Part shown: one piece after another, positions 1 to 7,952 of the stretch
Layout: each line of letters opens with the position of its first letter
Numbering within the stretch: the stretch's first letter is position 1
Source: RGIG5579 sp045655865
GTDB taxonomy: Bacteria; Bacillota; Clostridia; Oscillospirales; SIG627
NCBI GenBank assembly: GCA_045655865.1
Contig: JAZOQB010000053.1
Coordinates: forward strand, 1 to 25,001
Direction of reading: 5' to 3'
Length of the DNA: 25,001 bases
The notes under the pieces: model-generated
What the model saw: only the letters and a program-made list of their open reading frames with translations
Told to the model about the DNA's origin: nothing
Database searches by the model: none
Position numbers and translations under genes: made by a program

Positions 1-9
1 CTTCTTTGC

Positions 10-15
10 TATAAT
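10..15 (+). promoter_or_regulatory. Probable -10 box of the tRNA-Leu promoter
   Basis: A perfect TATAAT lies 40 bases upstream of the mature tRNA 5' end. The matching -35 box would fall before the window starts, so only half of the promoter can be seen. Transcription would start near base 22 and leave a short 5' leader for RNase P to remove. Confidence 0.55.
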
Positions 16-54
16 CCTAAAAGTCGACTCAGAAGAGCGATTTTCCCTTTTTAT

Positions 55-141
55 GCGGATGTGGCGGAATTGGCAGACGCGCTAGATTCAGGTTCTAGTG
101 GTAGCAATACTGTGTGGGTTCAAGTCCCGTCATCCGCACCA
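55..141 (+). tRNA. tRNA-Leu (anticodon CAG)
   Basis: This is a complete class II tRNA with a long variable arm. The acceptor stem pairs GCGGATG (55-61) with CATCCGC (131-137), followed by A and an encoded CCA. The anticodon stem is 82-86 with 94-98, and the seven-base loop TTCAGGT places anticodon CAG at 89-91, which reads CUG leucine codons. The T arm carries GGTTCAAGTCC. The long variable arm fits leucine. A hairpin terminator starts three bases after the CCA, so this is a single-gene transcription unit at its 3' end. The T arm and the 3' end are both partly copied in the next 230 bases. Confidence 0.96.
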
Positions 142-143
142 GC

Positions 144-180
144 AAAACGGATACCGAAAATCGGTATCCGTTTTGTTTTG
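144..180 (+). terminator. Intrinsic terminator of tRNA-Leu
   Basis: A perfect 14-bp stem (144-157 with 161-174) encloses a three-base AAA loop and is followed by a T-rich run, TTTTGTTTTG. The stem begins almost directly after the tRNA CCA. The core hairpin appears again downstream with the loop complemented to TTT. Confidence 0.9.
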
Positions 181-191
181 TATAAATGATG

Positions 192-334
192 GGGGGACTT
201 GAACTCTAAGAGGGCCGGAGGCGTAAAGACAAACAGTCTAAATGACTGTTTGTCAGCCGACGGGTGCGAAGGCGGGTACTGCGAGCAATGCGGAGCGGTC
301 GCCGAGCAGGGGGGGATTTGCAAAGCAAATCTCC
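192..334. repeat. GC-rich, hairpin-bearing non-coding element between two tRNA-tail copies
   Basis: This stretch holds no credible gene. It opens with GGGACTTGAAC (194-204), the exact reverse complement of the T-arm segment at 118-128 of the tRNA. It then has a perfect 11-bp hairpin (228-238 with 244-254, five-base loop), a GC-rich middle section, and a second hairpin with arms GATTTGC (315-321) and GCAAATC (325-331). It ends where the duplicated tRNA tail begins. This layout suggests a discrete structured element, perhaps a member of a genome-wide repeat family or the remnant of something inserted at the tRNA 3' end. Copy number and mobility cannot be judged from one locus. Confidence 0.55.
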
Positions 335-368
335 GTCCCGTCATCCGCACCAGCAAAACGGATACCGA
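335..368 (+). repeat. Direct repeat of the tRNA-Leu 3' end
   Basis: These 34 bases are identical to 124-157. They comprise the 3' half of the T arm, the 3' acceptor strand, CCA and the left arm of the terminator stem. The two copies are 211 bp apart. The 5' part of the tRNA is absent, so this copy cannot fold into a tRNA. A repeated tRNA 3' end is what site-specific integration at tRNA genes leaves behind (attL/attR), but no integrase lies between the copies. Partial tandem duplication would also explain it. Confidence 0.85.
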
Positions 369-388
369 TTTTCGGTATCCGTTTTTTA
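355..388 (+). terminator. Second copy of the tRNA-Leu terminator
   Basis: The same 14-bp stem occurs here (355-368 with 372-385), followed by six T residues. Its loop is TTT instead of AAA, so the core hairpin is the exact reverse complement of the first terminator. It would act as a backup terminator for the tRNA transcript. No gene lies between the two terminators. Bases 389-456 hold nothing I can identify. Confidence 0.8.
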
Positions 389-456
389 TAAAGTCTGCCA
401 CCCATATTGAAAAATTTTCTTAGCGCAATACTTGTTTTTAAAACCACCGCATAAAA

Positions 457-490
457 TAAAAGCCGCAAGAGACATCTCTTGCGGCTTTTT
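457..490. terminator. Bidirectional terminator after nfnB
   Basis: A 12-bp stem (460-471 with 476-487) around a four-base ACAT loop has a T run on the plus strand (GGCTTTTTG) and, read on the minus strand, TTTTATTTTA. It lies 11 bases beyond the nfnB stop codon, so its main role is to end the minus-strand nfnAB transcript. Confidence 0.85.
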
Positions 491-500
491 GCTTTGATCT

Positions 501-1913
501 TTACTTGTCAAAAAGCTTTGCAATGGAGGCGGCAGCAATTCTTCCGGCGCCCATTGCGGAAATCACGGTAGCAGCACCGGTCACCGCGTCGCCGCCGGCA
601 TAAACCGAACCGCGAGTGGTCAATCCTTCTTCGGTAACGACAATGCCGCCACGGGCATTTACTTCCAACCCTTCGGTGGTATCTTTGATCAAGGGATTGG
701 GGCTGGTACCAATGGCAATGATAACAGTATCCACATCCAAGACAAACTCACTTCCCTCCACGGGAACCGGCCTGCGGCGCCCTTTTTCATCAGGCTCACC
801 TAGCTCCATCTTGATGCATTTCATTCCGGTAACAAAGCCGTTTTTGGGATCGCGGGGATCTTCGGGATTGTTGTAGCCGAGAATTTCTACGGGATTGTTC
901 AGCAATTTAAAATCGATTCCCTCTTCGATGGCGTGCTCCACTTCTTCCTGTCTTGCCGGAAGTTCTTCCATGGAACGACGGTATACCACGTAAACCTTTT
1001 CCGCACCAAGGCGCAGAGCGGTTCGTGCAGCGTCCATGGCAACGTTGCCGCCACCCACAACCGCAACTTTTCCGCCCTTCATCACGGGCGTGGCCGAAGA
1101 GGATTTATAGGCCTTCATCAAATTGGAGCGGGTCAAATACTCATTGGCAGAATATACACCCTTATAAGATTCGCCGGGAATTCCCATGAAATTGGGAAGG
1201 CCGGCGCCGGTACCAATAAACACCGCCTCAAAGCCCATCTCAAACAGTTCGTCTACGGTAAGAGTCTTGCCGATCACAACATTGGTTTCCACTTTTACGC
1301 CAAGCGCCTTGAGCCCTTCCACTTCCTTTGCCACAATGGACTTGGGCAAACGGAATTCGGGGATTCCGTAAACCAAAACGCCGCCGGCGGTATGTAGCGC
1401 TTCGTATACGGTAACCTCAAAACCTTTTTTGGCAAGGTCTCCCGCGCAAGTAAGCCCGGAAGGGCCGGAACCTACGATCGCAACCTTATGTCCGTTCGAT
1501 GGGGGCTTGACACCGGCATCCTTAGAAAAAGTATTGTGCCAGTCGGCAACGAATCTCTCCAGTCGTCCGATCCCAACGGACTCCCCTTTCAAACCGCGAA
1601 CGCACTTGGCCTCGCACTGGTTCTCCTGGGGGCAAACTCTTCCGCAGACGGCAGGCAGCGAAGAGGTCTTTGCGATGATCTGATAAGCTTCTTCAAATTC
1701 GCCTTCTCGAATCTTGGCAATGAAATCGGGAATATGAATATTGACCGGACACCCATTAACGCAAGGCATGTTTTTACACGCAAGGCAACGCTTTGCCTCC
1801 TCAATGGCCATTTCTTCGGTATATCCCAGAGCTACTTCTTGAAAGTTGTGCGCTCTCTCCCGGGGGTCCTGACTGGGCATGGGGCATCTTTTCGGAGTCA
1901 TATTTGCTGCCAT
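501..1913 (-). CDS. nfnB: NADPH-binding large subunit of NfnAB (often annotated as GltA-like glutamate synthase small subunit)
   Basis: This 470-residue iron-sulphur flavoprotein belongs to the glutamate-synthase-beta-like family. Eight N-terminal cysteines (43, 46, 51, 55, 90, 94, 100, 104) can hold two [4Fe-4S] clusters. An FAD Rossmann motif GSGPSG sits at 148-153, an NADPH-type GGGNVA at 287-292, and a C-terminal YAGGD FAD motif near the end. With the preceding nfnA it should form the cytoplasmic electron-bifurcating NADH-dependent reduced ferredoxin:NADP+ oxidoreductase; both lengths match that enzyme (about 280 and 470 residues). The ATG at 1913 is one base past the nfnA stop and has AAGGAGG about eight bases upstream. 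A longer reading from 1991 would overlap nfnA by 77 bases and is unlikely. A stand-alone glutamate synthase subunit is the alternative, but no large GltB subunit is nearby. Confidence 0.87.
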   Translation of the reverse strand: MAANMTPKRCPMPSQDPRERAHNFQEVALGYTEEMAIEEAKRCLACKNMPCVNGCPVNIHIPDFIAKIREGEFEEAYQIIAKTSSLPAVCGRVCPQENQCEAKCVRGLKGESVGIGRLERFVADWHNTFSKDAGVKPPSNGHKVAIVGSGPSGLTCAGDLAKKGFEVTVYEALHTAGGVLVYGIPEFRLPKSIVAKEVEGLKALGVKVETNVVIGKTLTVDELFEMGFEAVFIGTGAGLPNFMGIPGESYKGVYSANEYLTRSNLMKAYKSSSATPVMKGGKVAVVGGGNVAMDAARTALRLGAEKVYVVYRRSMEELPARQEEVEHAIEEGIDFKLLNNPVEILGYNNPEDPRDPKNGFVTGMKCIKMELGEPDEKGRRRPVPVEGSEFVLDVDTVIIAIGTSPNPLIKDTTEGLEVNARGGIVVTEEGLTTRGSVYAGGDAVTGAATVISAMGAGRIAAASIAKLFDK

Positions 1914-1914
1914 G

Positions 1915-2769
1915 TTATTCTGCCTCCTTTTTGAAAAGGTTGCATGTTTCTTCGTAAGCGTGGCGTTCAAAATCACCGTACATTCTGCCACGGCTCATTG
2001 CCTCGTCAAAGTCCACTTCATAGCCATTAAAATCAGGACCGTCAACGCAGGCAAACCGGGTTACCTTCTTACCGTCGCAGTTCAAGGTCAAACGACAGCC
2101 GCCGCACATGCCGGTGCCGTCCACCATAATGGGGTTCATGGAGACGGTAATGGGGACGCCAAAAGGTTTTGCGGTTAGAACCACAAATTTCATCATGATC
2201 AAAGGACCGATGGTAATGACCATATCAAAGGTCTCACCACTCTCCAGCATGTTTTTGAGCGGCACGGTAACGTTCCCGTGTTCGCCGTAAGAGCCATCGT
2301 CCGTCATCACGCGCAGCGTTTTGGAACAAGCGCGAAACTCGTCCTCCAGGATCAGAAGATCTTTGGAACGGAAACCGATGATGCTGGTGACTTCTGCGCC
2401 CAACTCACAAAGCTTTTCCACAATGGGAAGAGCAATGGCACATCCCACGCCACCGCCCACTACACAAACTTTCTTGAGGCCCTTCAAGTGAGTTGCGGCA
2501 CCAAGAGGCCCTGCGAAATCCTGAATATACTCGCCTTCGGCCTTCTCTGAAAGCTTTTTGGTCGTTGAACCCACCACTTGAAAAATAACCTTAACCGTTC
2601 CTTTTTCAGGATCGGTTCCCGCCACGGTCAAAGGAATTCTTTCACCCTCTTCGTCAACGCGAAGAATAATAAATTGACCGGGCTGTGCCTTTTTAGCAAC
2701 CAAAGGCGCATCAATTTTCAACTGAATTACCGTGGGGTTTAATTCTTTTCTCTCAACAATTTTGTACAT
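1915..2769 (-). CDS. nfnA: NADH-binding small subunit of NfnAB (ferredoxin-NADP+ reductase-like, FAD/[2Fe-2S])
   Basis: This 284-residue protein has the ferredoxin-reductase layout: an N-terminal FAD-binding barrel with QPGQFI (29-34) and RIPLT (44-48), a nucleotide-binding GGGVGC (105-110), and a C-terminal cluster site with C222 and C225 in MCGGC plus C241 in FACVDGP. The same architecture occurs in dihydroorotate dehydrogenase electron-transfer subunits and sulfide dehydrogenase. The directly following nfnB points to NfnAB, in which this subunit carries the bifurcating FAD of its partner's complex and binds NADH. Its stop codon is one base from the nfnB start and it contains the nfnB ribosome binding site, so the two are translationally coupled. 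The ATG at 2769 follows AAAGGCGAG. Confidence 0.87.
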   Translation of the reverse strand: MYKIVERKELNPTVIQLKIDAPLVAKKAQPGQFIILRVDEEGERIPLTVAGTDPEKGTVKVIFQVVGSTTKKLSEKAEGEYIQDFAGPLGAATHLKGLKKVCVVGGGVGCAIALPIVEKLCELGAEVTSIIGFRSKDLLILEDEFRACSKTLRVMTDDGSYGEHGNVTVPLKNMLESGETFDMVITIGPLIMMKFVVLTAKPFGVPITVSMNPIMVDGTGMCGGCRLTLNCDGKKVTRFACVDGPDFNGYEVDFDEAMSRGRMYGDFERHAYEETCNLFKKEAE

Positions 2770-2796
2770 ATCTCGCCTTTCTTTTTGGCAAAAGAA

Positions 2797-2817
2797 CGGT
2801 TACCTTCACGGTAACCG
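2797..2817 (-). terminator. Hairpin upstream of nfnA, probable terminator
   Basis: A perfect 8-bp stem (2797-2804 with 2810-2817) encloses a five-base loop. On the minus strand it is followed by TTCTTTT. It lies 230 bases past the upp stop and 28 bases before the nfnA start. It could end the uraA-upp transcript or attenuate entry into nfnAB. No anti-terminator partner is evident. Confidence 0.5.
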
Positions 2818-3046
2818 CCTTTTATCTGCAATCGATATTTTGTCTCTTTTGCAATCGACCTGCGTGTTGTCCCAGCGGTCTTTGAAACCGGAATAGGATT
2901 CATATGATACCGATATGATAATGCACCACAAATGATTCATAAAAACAAGAACCAAATTCGCATACTTTCTTATCTTGTATGATATGACACCTTTCCCAGA
3001 ATGGGAGTTTGAATCACACAACGCAGTCGATTCTTTATTTTCGGTT
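2818..3046. other. Gene-free AT-rich spacer between upp and nfnA
   Basis: No convincing gene or consensus promoter was found here. It contains several ATCATA-type repeats and a short inverted repeat TCATAT-7-ATATGA at 2900-2918. An 8-base word CGATTGCA occurs twice on the minus strand. The nfnAB promoter may lie here, but I could not fix it. Confidence 0.5.
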
Positions 3047-3688
3047 TTATTTTGTTCCAAAAAGGCGATCCCCTGCGTCGCCAAGACCGGGTAGAATATA
3101 TCCGTTTTCGTTTAAGCAGCGGTCCAAGGTAGAAACGTATATTTCCGCATCGGGATGAGTTTCCGCAAGGCGCTTTACCCCTTCCGGTGCGCCAATGACA
3201 CTCATAAACTTAATATTCGTGCAGCCTTTTTCTTTCAGCTTTGTAATGGCATCACAAGCACTTCCGCCGGTGGCAAGCATTGGGTCGACAACCAAAACCA
3301 GCTTATCTTCAATTCCTTCCGGAAGCTTGCAATAATACTCGCAAGGCTGTAACGTTTCTTCGTTCCGGTATAAACCAATATGGCCAACTCTTGCCGATGG
3401 GAATAATACGTGAACGCCGTTCACCATGCCAAGCCCTGCACGGAGAATCGGGACAATAACGATAGAATTATCTTTGATCATTTGTTGCGTACAGGTTTCA
3501 AGAGGTGTCTTGACCTGACATTCTACCGTAGAAATGCCGTCTCTGAGACACTCGAAGGTCATCAGAGTGGTGATCTCTTCGATCAATTCCCGAAATTCCT
3601 TCATGCTGGTCTTTTCGTTTCTCAAAATGGCAATCTTGTGTCTGATCAACGGATGATCAAAAATTGTCACATTAGGATACAATTTCAT
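3047..3688 (-). CDS. upp: Uracil phosphoribosyltransferase
   Basis: Upp converts uracil and PRPP to UMP in cytoplasmic pyrimidine salvage. The 213-residue length is normal for the family. The PRPP-binding loop VDPMLATGGS is at 134-143, and the uracil-binding C-terminal segment YILPGLGDAGDR is present. The N-terminal VTIFDHPLIRHKI is also typical of bacterial Upp. It begins eight bases after the uraA stop with GAGGT upstream of the ATG, so the two genes form one operon that imports uracil and traps it as nucleotide. Confidence 0.96.
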   Translation of the reverse strand: MKLYPNVTIFDHPLIRHKIAILRNEKTSMKEFRELIEEITTLMTFECLRDGISTVECQVKTPLETCTQQMIKDNSIVIVPILRAGLGMVNGVHVLFPSARVGHIGLYRNEETLQPCEYYCKLPEGIEDKLVLVVDPMLATGGSACDAITKLKEKGCTNIKFMSVIGAPEGVKRLAETHPDAEIYVSTLDRCLNENGYILPGLGDAGDRLFGTK

Positions 3689-3696
3689 GGTTTACC

Positions 3697-5070
3697 TCAA
3701 TTATCTTTTTTTCTGTGAAGCAAAATGTTAACAATGATACCCAGGATCAAAGAGCAAGCAATGGCAGTGATGGTAACTTTGCCGATCTTCATTGCCATTC
3801 CGCCGATACCGGAGATGAGAATCACAGAAACGGTAAAGAGATTGGCATTGTCCTCCAGATCCACTTTCTGGATCATCTTCATACCGGATACTGCGATAAA
3901 GCCGTACAAAGTAATGCAAACACCGCCCATAACACATCCGGGAATGGAATCCAAAAATGCAACGAACGGAGAGACAAAGGACACCAAAATTGCCATGATC
4001 GCGGTGGTGGTAATGGTGGCAACCGATGCGTTTCTGGTAATCGCAACGCAGCCTACACTTTCGCCATAGGTGGTATTGGGGCATCCGCCGAAAAACGCGC
4101 CCGCCATGGAGCCGATACCGTCACCCAGGAGTGTGCGATGAAGGCCGGGATTTTCCAAAAGATCGCTATCAATGATGCTGGACAGATTTTTATGATCCGC
4201 AATATGTTCGGCAAAAACGACCAATGCTACGGGAACATACGCTACTGCAACGGTAGCAAGGTAAGACATATCAAAGTCCTTTACCCCATGGAATGCTTTG
4301 GTGAAGGAAAATTCCGGAACCGCAAGGAAGGTCTCGAAATTTATGCCGCCGGCGGTAAGCGCTTGAAACGGAGCAAAATCAATAATCTTCAATGCGTCGT
4401 TTCCGGTGGCATAGCCGATCACAGTAAATACGAGGCCTACACCGTATCCGGCGAGAATACCAATGATAAAAGGAATCAGTCTGGACATTTTTTTGCCATA
4501 GGTGGAAACCAAAATAACCACAAACAAAGTGACAAACGCGCAGATCACCGAAACCCAGCTAAAGCCACTCATGATAAATGCGCCGTTACCGTCTTGAGGG
4601 CCATATGAGAACACATCTTTAACGGCGGCACCGGCAAGGGATAGACCGATCAAAGCTACGGTCGGCCCAATCACTGAAGCGGGCATCAATCGATTGATCC
4701 ATTGAACACCCGCAATTTTTACGATAATCGAAATAACTACGTAAACAAGACCGGCAAACACAGCACCGAGAATAATACCAAGATAACCAAGGGAAGCGGA
4801 AGCTGCACCGGCAAATGCAGCACTCATAGAACCGATAAATGCAAAGGAGGAACCCAAGAATACAGGACTGCGGAATTTTGTGAATAGCTGATAAACAATG
4901 GTACCCACACCGGCGCCAAACAAAGCTGCCGATGCAGACATGCCGTTGCCAACGATGGCAGGAACTGCAATGGTGGCTGCCATAATAGCAAGAAGCTGCT
5001 GAAATGCAAAAACGAGCAGTTGAGCGAATTTTGGACGATCGTGAACGTCGTAAACCAATTTCTTTTCCAT
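3697..5070 (-). CDS. uraA: Uracil permease (uracil-xanthine permease family)
   Basis: This 457-residue polytopic membrane protein of the nucleobase-ascorbate transporter family probably imports uracil by proton symport. The start VYDVHDRPKF, many Gly/Ala-rich hydrophobic helices, a central FAEHIADHKN segment and the signature GGCPNTTYGESVG near residue 330 are all typical of UraA/PyrP. The next gene, upp, is the enzyme that consumes uracil, which supports uracil over xanthine as substrate. A strong promoter lies upstream. The leader between promoter and start is only about 40 bases and contains a small GGAGAA-T-TTCTCC palindrome. I see no full PyrR-binding leader. Confidence 0.93.
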   Translation of the reverse strand: MEKKLVYDVHDRPKFAQLLVFAFQQLLAIMAATIAVPAIVGNGMSASAALFGAGVGTIVYQLFTKFRSPVFLGSSFAFIGSMSAAFAGAASASLGYLGIILGAVFAGLVYVVISIIVKIAGVQWINRLMPASVIGPTVALIGLSLAGAAVKDVFSYGPQDGNGAFIMSGFSWVSVICAFVTLFVVILVSTYGKKMSRLIPFIIGILAGYGVGLVFTVIGYATGNDALKIIDFAPFQALTAGGINFETFLAVPEFSFTKAFHGVKDFDMSYLATVAVAYVPVALVVFAEHIADHKNLSSIIDSDLLENPGLHRTLLGDGIGSMAGAFFGGCPNTTYGESVGCVAITRNASVATITTTAIMAILVSFVSPFVAFLDSIPGCVMGGVCITLYGFIAVSGMKMIQKVDLEDNANLFTVSVILISGIGGMAMKIGKVTITAIACSLILGIIVNILLHRKKDN

Positions 5071-5118
5071 GATACCCCTCTTTTTTTAAAATTTGGAGAA
5101 TTTCTCCCATTAATGGTT

Positions 5119-5147
5119 ATTGTATCACATGTTTTTCTTTTTTTCAA
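5119..5147 (-). promoter_or_regulatory. Sigma-A promoter of uraA-upp
   Basis: On the minus strand, TTGAAA (5147-5142) and TACAAT (5124-5119) are separated by exactly 17 bases, a near-consensus vegetative promoter. Transcription would start near 5112, about 40 bases before the uraA ATG. Confidence 0.8.
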
Positions 5148-5261
5148 ACATTATCTGCAATTTATTAATTTTTTTATGACAAAAATTGAACTTTTTCCGA
5201 TAAAGCCGATGAAATAGGGGTTATTGTGTCATAGAAACGAAAACTTTTTTTCCTTATTTGC

Positions 5262-5290
5262 TCGACATTCGAAAAATAATATGTTATATT
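5262..5290 (+). promoter_or_regulatory. Probable promoter of the NSS transporter gene
   Basis: TCGACA (5262-5267) and TATATT (5285-5290) are spaced 17 bases apart. The predicted start near 5297 lies downstream of the ATG at 5258 and upstream of the TTG at 5324. This supports the TTG as the true start codon of the transporter. Confidence 0.5.
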
Positions 5291-5323
5291 AGTTGCATTG
5301 CAAACGTATTGGAGGAATCGCTA

Positions 5324-6721
5324 TTGAACAACAGTAACAAACGAAATACTTTTGCCGGGTCTATTGGATTTGTACTTGCGGCAGCCGGCAGCGCAGTGGG
5401 TCTTGGAAACATTTGGCGTTTTCCGTATCTTGCAGCCAAGGACGGCGGCGGTATGTTTCTTGCGGTGTATATCGTTCTTACACTGACGTTTGGATTTGCA
5501 CTGCTGATCACCGAAATTTCCATCGGCCGAAAAACAAAACAAAGTCCGCTTTTGGCATATGGATCCATTCATAAACGCTGGAAGGGTCTTGGCGTGATCG
5601 CCTGTCTTGTGCCGATCATCATTATGCCGTACTACTGCGTGATCGGCGGTTGGGTCTTAAAATATTTAACGGTATATCTCACCGGAAACGGTGCTGCAGC
5701 CGCCCAAGACGGATATTTTTCCAACTTTATCGCCGGCCAGGGTGAACCGCTTATTATGATGTTTCTTTTCCTTGCTGCCACGGCGATCGTCGTTTTTCGC
5801 GGAGTCAACAAAGGAATCGAATCCTCCTCCAAAATTCTCATGCCGATCCTGCTCGTATTGGTGGTTGTGATCGCAATCTTTTCCCTCACCATCAGCCATA
5901 CGGAGGGAGATATCACCCGTACCGGTCTTCAAGGATTTAAAATTTACGTAATTCCCGATTTCACAAGCATGACTTTTTCAAAATTTTTGACCGTGGTGCT
6001 CGACGCCATGGGGCAGTTGTTTTTCAGTTTAAGCATTGCAATGGGAATTATGATTACCTACGGTTCCTACGTCCACGATGACGCCAATATCAAAAAATCC
6101 ATCAATCAGATCGAAATATTTGACACTTTCGTCGCTTTTTTGGCCGGAGTTATGATTATCCCGGCGGTTTACACCTTTGCCGGAACCGAAGGAATGACTT
6201 CCTCCGGCCCCGGGCTGATGTTCGTTACGATGCCAAAAGTATTTGCTAAGATGGGACACACCGGCACCCTTGTCGGTCTCCTGTTCTTTGCCATGGTCCT
6301 TTTTGCCGCACTTACCAGCGCAGTATCGATCATGGAAGCGGTAGTTTCCTGTTTTATGGACAAATTTCACCTATCCAGAACGAAAGCTACGGCACTGGAA
6401 ACCGGAATTTCGCTGGTGGCCGCGGTGGTAGTTTGCCTTGGGTATAATCTTTTGTATTTCAATTTCAAATTACCAAACGGATCCTCGGCGCAGATCCTGG
6501 ATATTATGGACTATATCAGCAACAACATTCTAATGCCGCTGGTGGCCATCGGCACCTGTATTCTGATCGGCTGGATCGTGAAACCGAAAACGGTCATCGA
6601 CGAAGTAGAAAAAAGCGGCTGCAAAATGGGAAGAAAAACTCTTTATACGGTTATGATAAAGTTTGTAGCTCCGGTGATGCTCCTGATTTTGTTTTTAACC
6701 TCACTGGGTGTGGGCGCTTGA
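5324..6721 (+). CDS. Sodium-dependent transporter of the NSS (SNF/LeuT) family
   Basis: This 465-residue membrane protein has about a dozen hydrophobic helices. Near the N-terminus it carries the family hallmark GSAVGLGNIWRFPYL, whose unwound first helix binds sodium and substrate in LeuT-type symporters. It should import an amino acid or related amine with sodium; the exact substrate cannot be read from the sequence. I place the start at TTG 5324, eight bases after GGAGG, giving MNNSNKRNTFAG. An ATG 66 bases upstream has no ribosome binding site and precedes the likely transcription start. fprA follows 43 bases later on the same strand and may be co-transcribed, with no obvious functional link. 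Confidence 0.92.
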   Translation: MNNSNKRNTFAGSIGFVLAAAGSAVGLGNIWRFPYLAAKDGGGMFLAVYIVLTLTFGFALLITEISIGRKTKQSPLLAYGSIHKRWKGLGVIACLVPIIIMPYYCVIGGWVLKYLTVYLTGNGAAAAQDGYFSNFIAGQGEPLIMMFLFLAATAIVVFRGVNKGIESSSKILMPILLVLVVVIAIFSLTISHTEGDITRTGLQGFKIYVIPDFTSMTFSKFLTVVLDAMGQLFFSLSIAMGIMITYGSYVHDDANIKKSINQIEIFDTFVAFLAGVMIIPAVYTFAGTEGMTSSGPGLMFVTMPKVFAKMGHTGTLVGLLFFAMVLFAALTSAVSIMEAVVSCFMDKFHLSRTKATALETGISLVAAVVVCLGYNLLYFNFKLPNGSSAQILDIMDYISNNILMPLVAIGTCILIGWIVKPKTVIDEVEKSGCKMGRKTLYTVMIKFVAPVMLLILFLTSLGVGA

Positions 6722-6764
6722 TTGCATAGCTCTACCCCTTTAAAAAACGGAAAGAAGAATTGCT

Positions 6765-7925
6765 ATGAAAATTACCAACGATATTTTTTACGTGGGCGTC
6801 AACGATCACAAGATCGATCTGTTTGAGGGACAGTTTACCGTTCCGGGCGGAATGGCCTACAATTCCTACATTATTACAGATGAGAGCATCGCCGTTCTGG
6901 ACACCGTAGACCAAAACTTCGGTGCGCAATGGCTTGAGAATATCACAAAGGTTCTGGGCGAAAGAGAGCCCGATTATTTGATCGTTCAGCACATGGAGCC
7001 GGATCACTCGGCCAACATTGGACTTTTTGCCAAAACCTATCCCAAAGCCAAAATCGTAGGCAACGCCAAAACCTTCCAAATGATGGAAAACTTCTTTGAA
7101 AACTTGAATTTGGAAAACCGAAAAGTGGTGGTCACAAACGGCCAGACCCTTTCCCTGGGGAAGCACTCCCTCACCTTTCTCTTTGCGCCCATGGTGCATT
7201 GGCCTGAAGTCATGGTAAGCTTTGACAGTCTGGACAAGGTGCTTTTCTCTGCAGACGCTTTTGGAAAATTCGGCGCACTGGACGTAGAGGAAGAATGGGA
7301 CTGTGAGGCACGCCGTTACTACTTTGGCATTGTAGGAAAATTCGGACAGCCGGTGCAAGCGCTTCTCAAAAAAGCATCGGATTTGGATATTCATATGATT
7401 TGTCCTCTTCACGGACCTGTTTTAACTGAGAATTTAGACCACTATTTTTCCCTTTACAACACCTGGTCCACCTGGTCGGTGGAAAGCGATGGCGTAGTGA
7501 TCGCTTATACTTCCGTTTACGGCAATACCAAAAATGCGGTAAATGAACTTGCAAGCATGCTACTGGCAAAAGGATGTCCCAAGGTATCCATCCACGACCT
7601 TGCAAGGGATGATATGGCCGAGGCTGTGGAGGACGCCTTCCGTTACGGAAAACTGGTGCTGGCTACCACCACGTATAACGGCGGTATTTTCCCTTTCATG
7701 GGTGAATTTATCGAACATTTGAAAGAAAGATCTTTCCAAAAGCGTACCGTCGCTTTTGTGGAAAACGGTTCCTGGGCGCCTGTAGCTGCCAAAACAATGA
7801 AGGGGATGCTGGAGAGCTGCAAAGATCTGACGATCATCGATCCGGCGGTCACCGTTCGATCCGCGGTCAAAGCGGAAACGCTAGAGCAACTGGAAGTCCT
7901 GGCAAACACTCTTTGTCAGAACTGA
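6765..7925 (+). CDS. fprA: A-type flavodiiron protein (FprA)
   Basis: This soluble 386-residue enzyme reduces oxygen to water and/or nitric oxide to nitrous oxide, protecting anaerobes. The N-terminal metallo-beta-lactamase-like domain has the di-iron ligands in order: H76-x-E78-x-D80-H81 (HMEPDH), H145 (VHWPE), D164 (SADAFG) and H216 (PLHGP). The C-terminal flavodoxin domain begins near residue 244 and has the FMN-binding loop YTSVYGNTKNA. No rubredoxin or reductase domain is fused. The full ligand set predicts an active enzyme. Electrons would have to come from a rubredoxin or F420-type donor not encoded here. A strong bidirectional terminator follows. Confidence 0.95.
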   Translation: MKITNDIFYVGVNDHKIDLFEGQFTVPGGMAYNSYIITDESIAVLDTVDQNFGAQWLENITKVLGEREPDYLIVQHMEPDHSANIGLFAKTYPKAKIVGNAKTFQMMENFFENLNLENRKVVVTNGQTLSLGKHSLTFLFAPMVHWPEVMVSFDSLDKVLFSADAFGKFGALDVEEEWDCEARRYYFGIVGKFGQPVQALLKKASDLDIHMICPLHGPVLTENLDHYFSLYNTWSTWSVESDGVVIAYTSVYGNTKNAVNELASMLLAKGCPKVSIHDLARDDMAEAVEDAFRYGKLVLATTTYNGGIFPFMGEFIEHLKERSFQKRTVAFVENGSWAPVAAKTMKGMLESCKDLTIIDPAVTVRSAVKAETLEQLEVLANTLCQN

Positions 7926-7952
7926 CCCCCGGCAAACAAAGAAACAAACAGC

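Noticed and set aside
199..423. Open reading frame of 74 codons across the tRNA-tail duplication, and others on the minus strand
   Set aside because: They run through hairpins and two terminators, lack ribosome binding sites, and two resemble each other only because the DNA is repeated.
2806..3084. Minus-strand 92-codon frame between upp and nfnA
   Set aside because: It starts inside the end of upp, has no good ribosome binding site, runs through the terminator-like hairpin and resembles no family I know.
5258..5323. Upstream ATG start for the NSS transporter
   Set aside because: It has no ribosome binding site, lies upstream of the likely transcription start, and adds a non-family N-terminus; TTG 5324 has GGAGG at the right distance.
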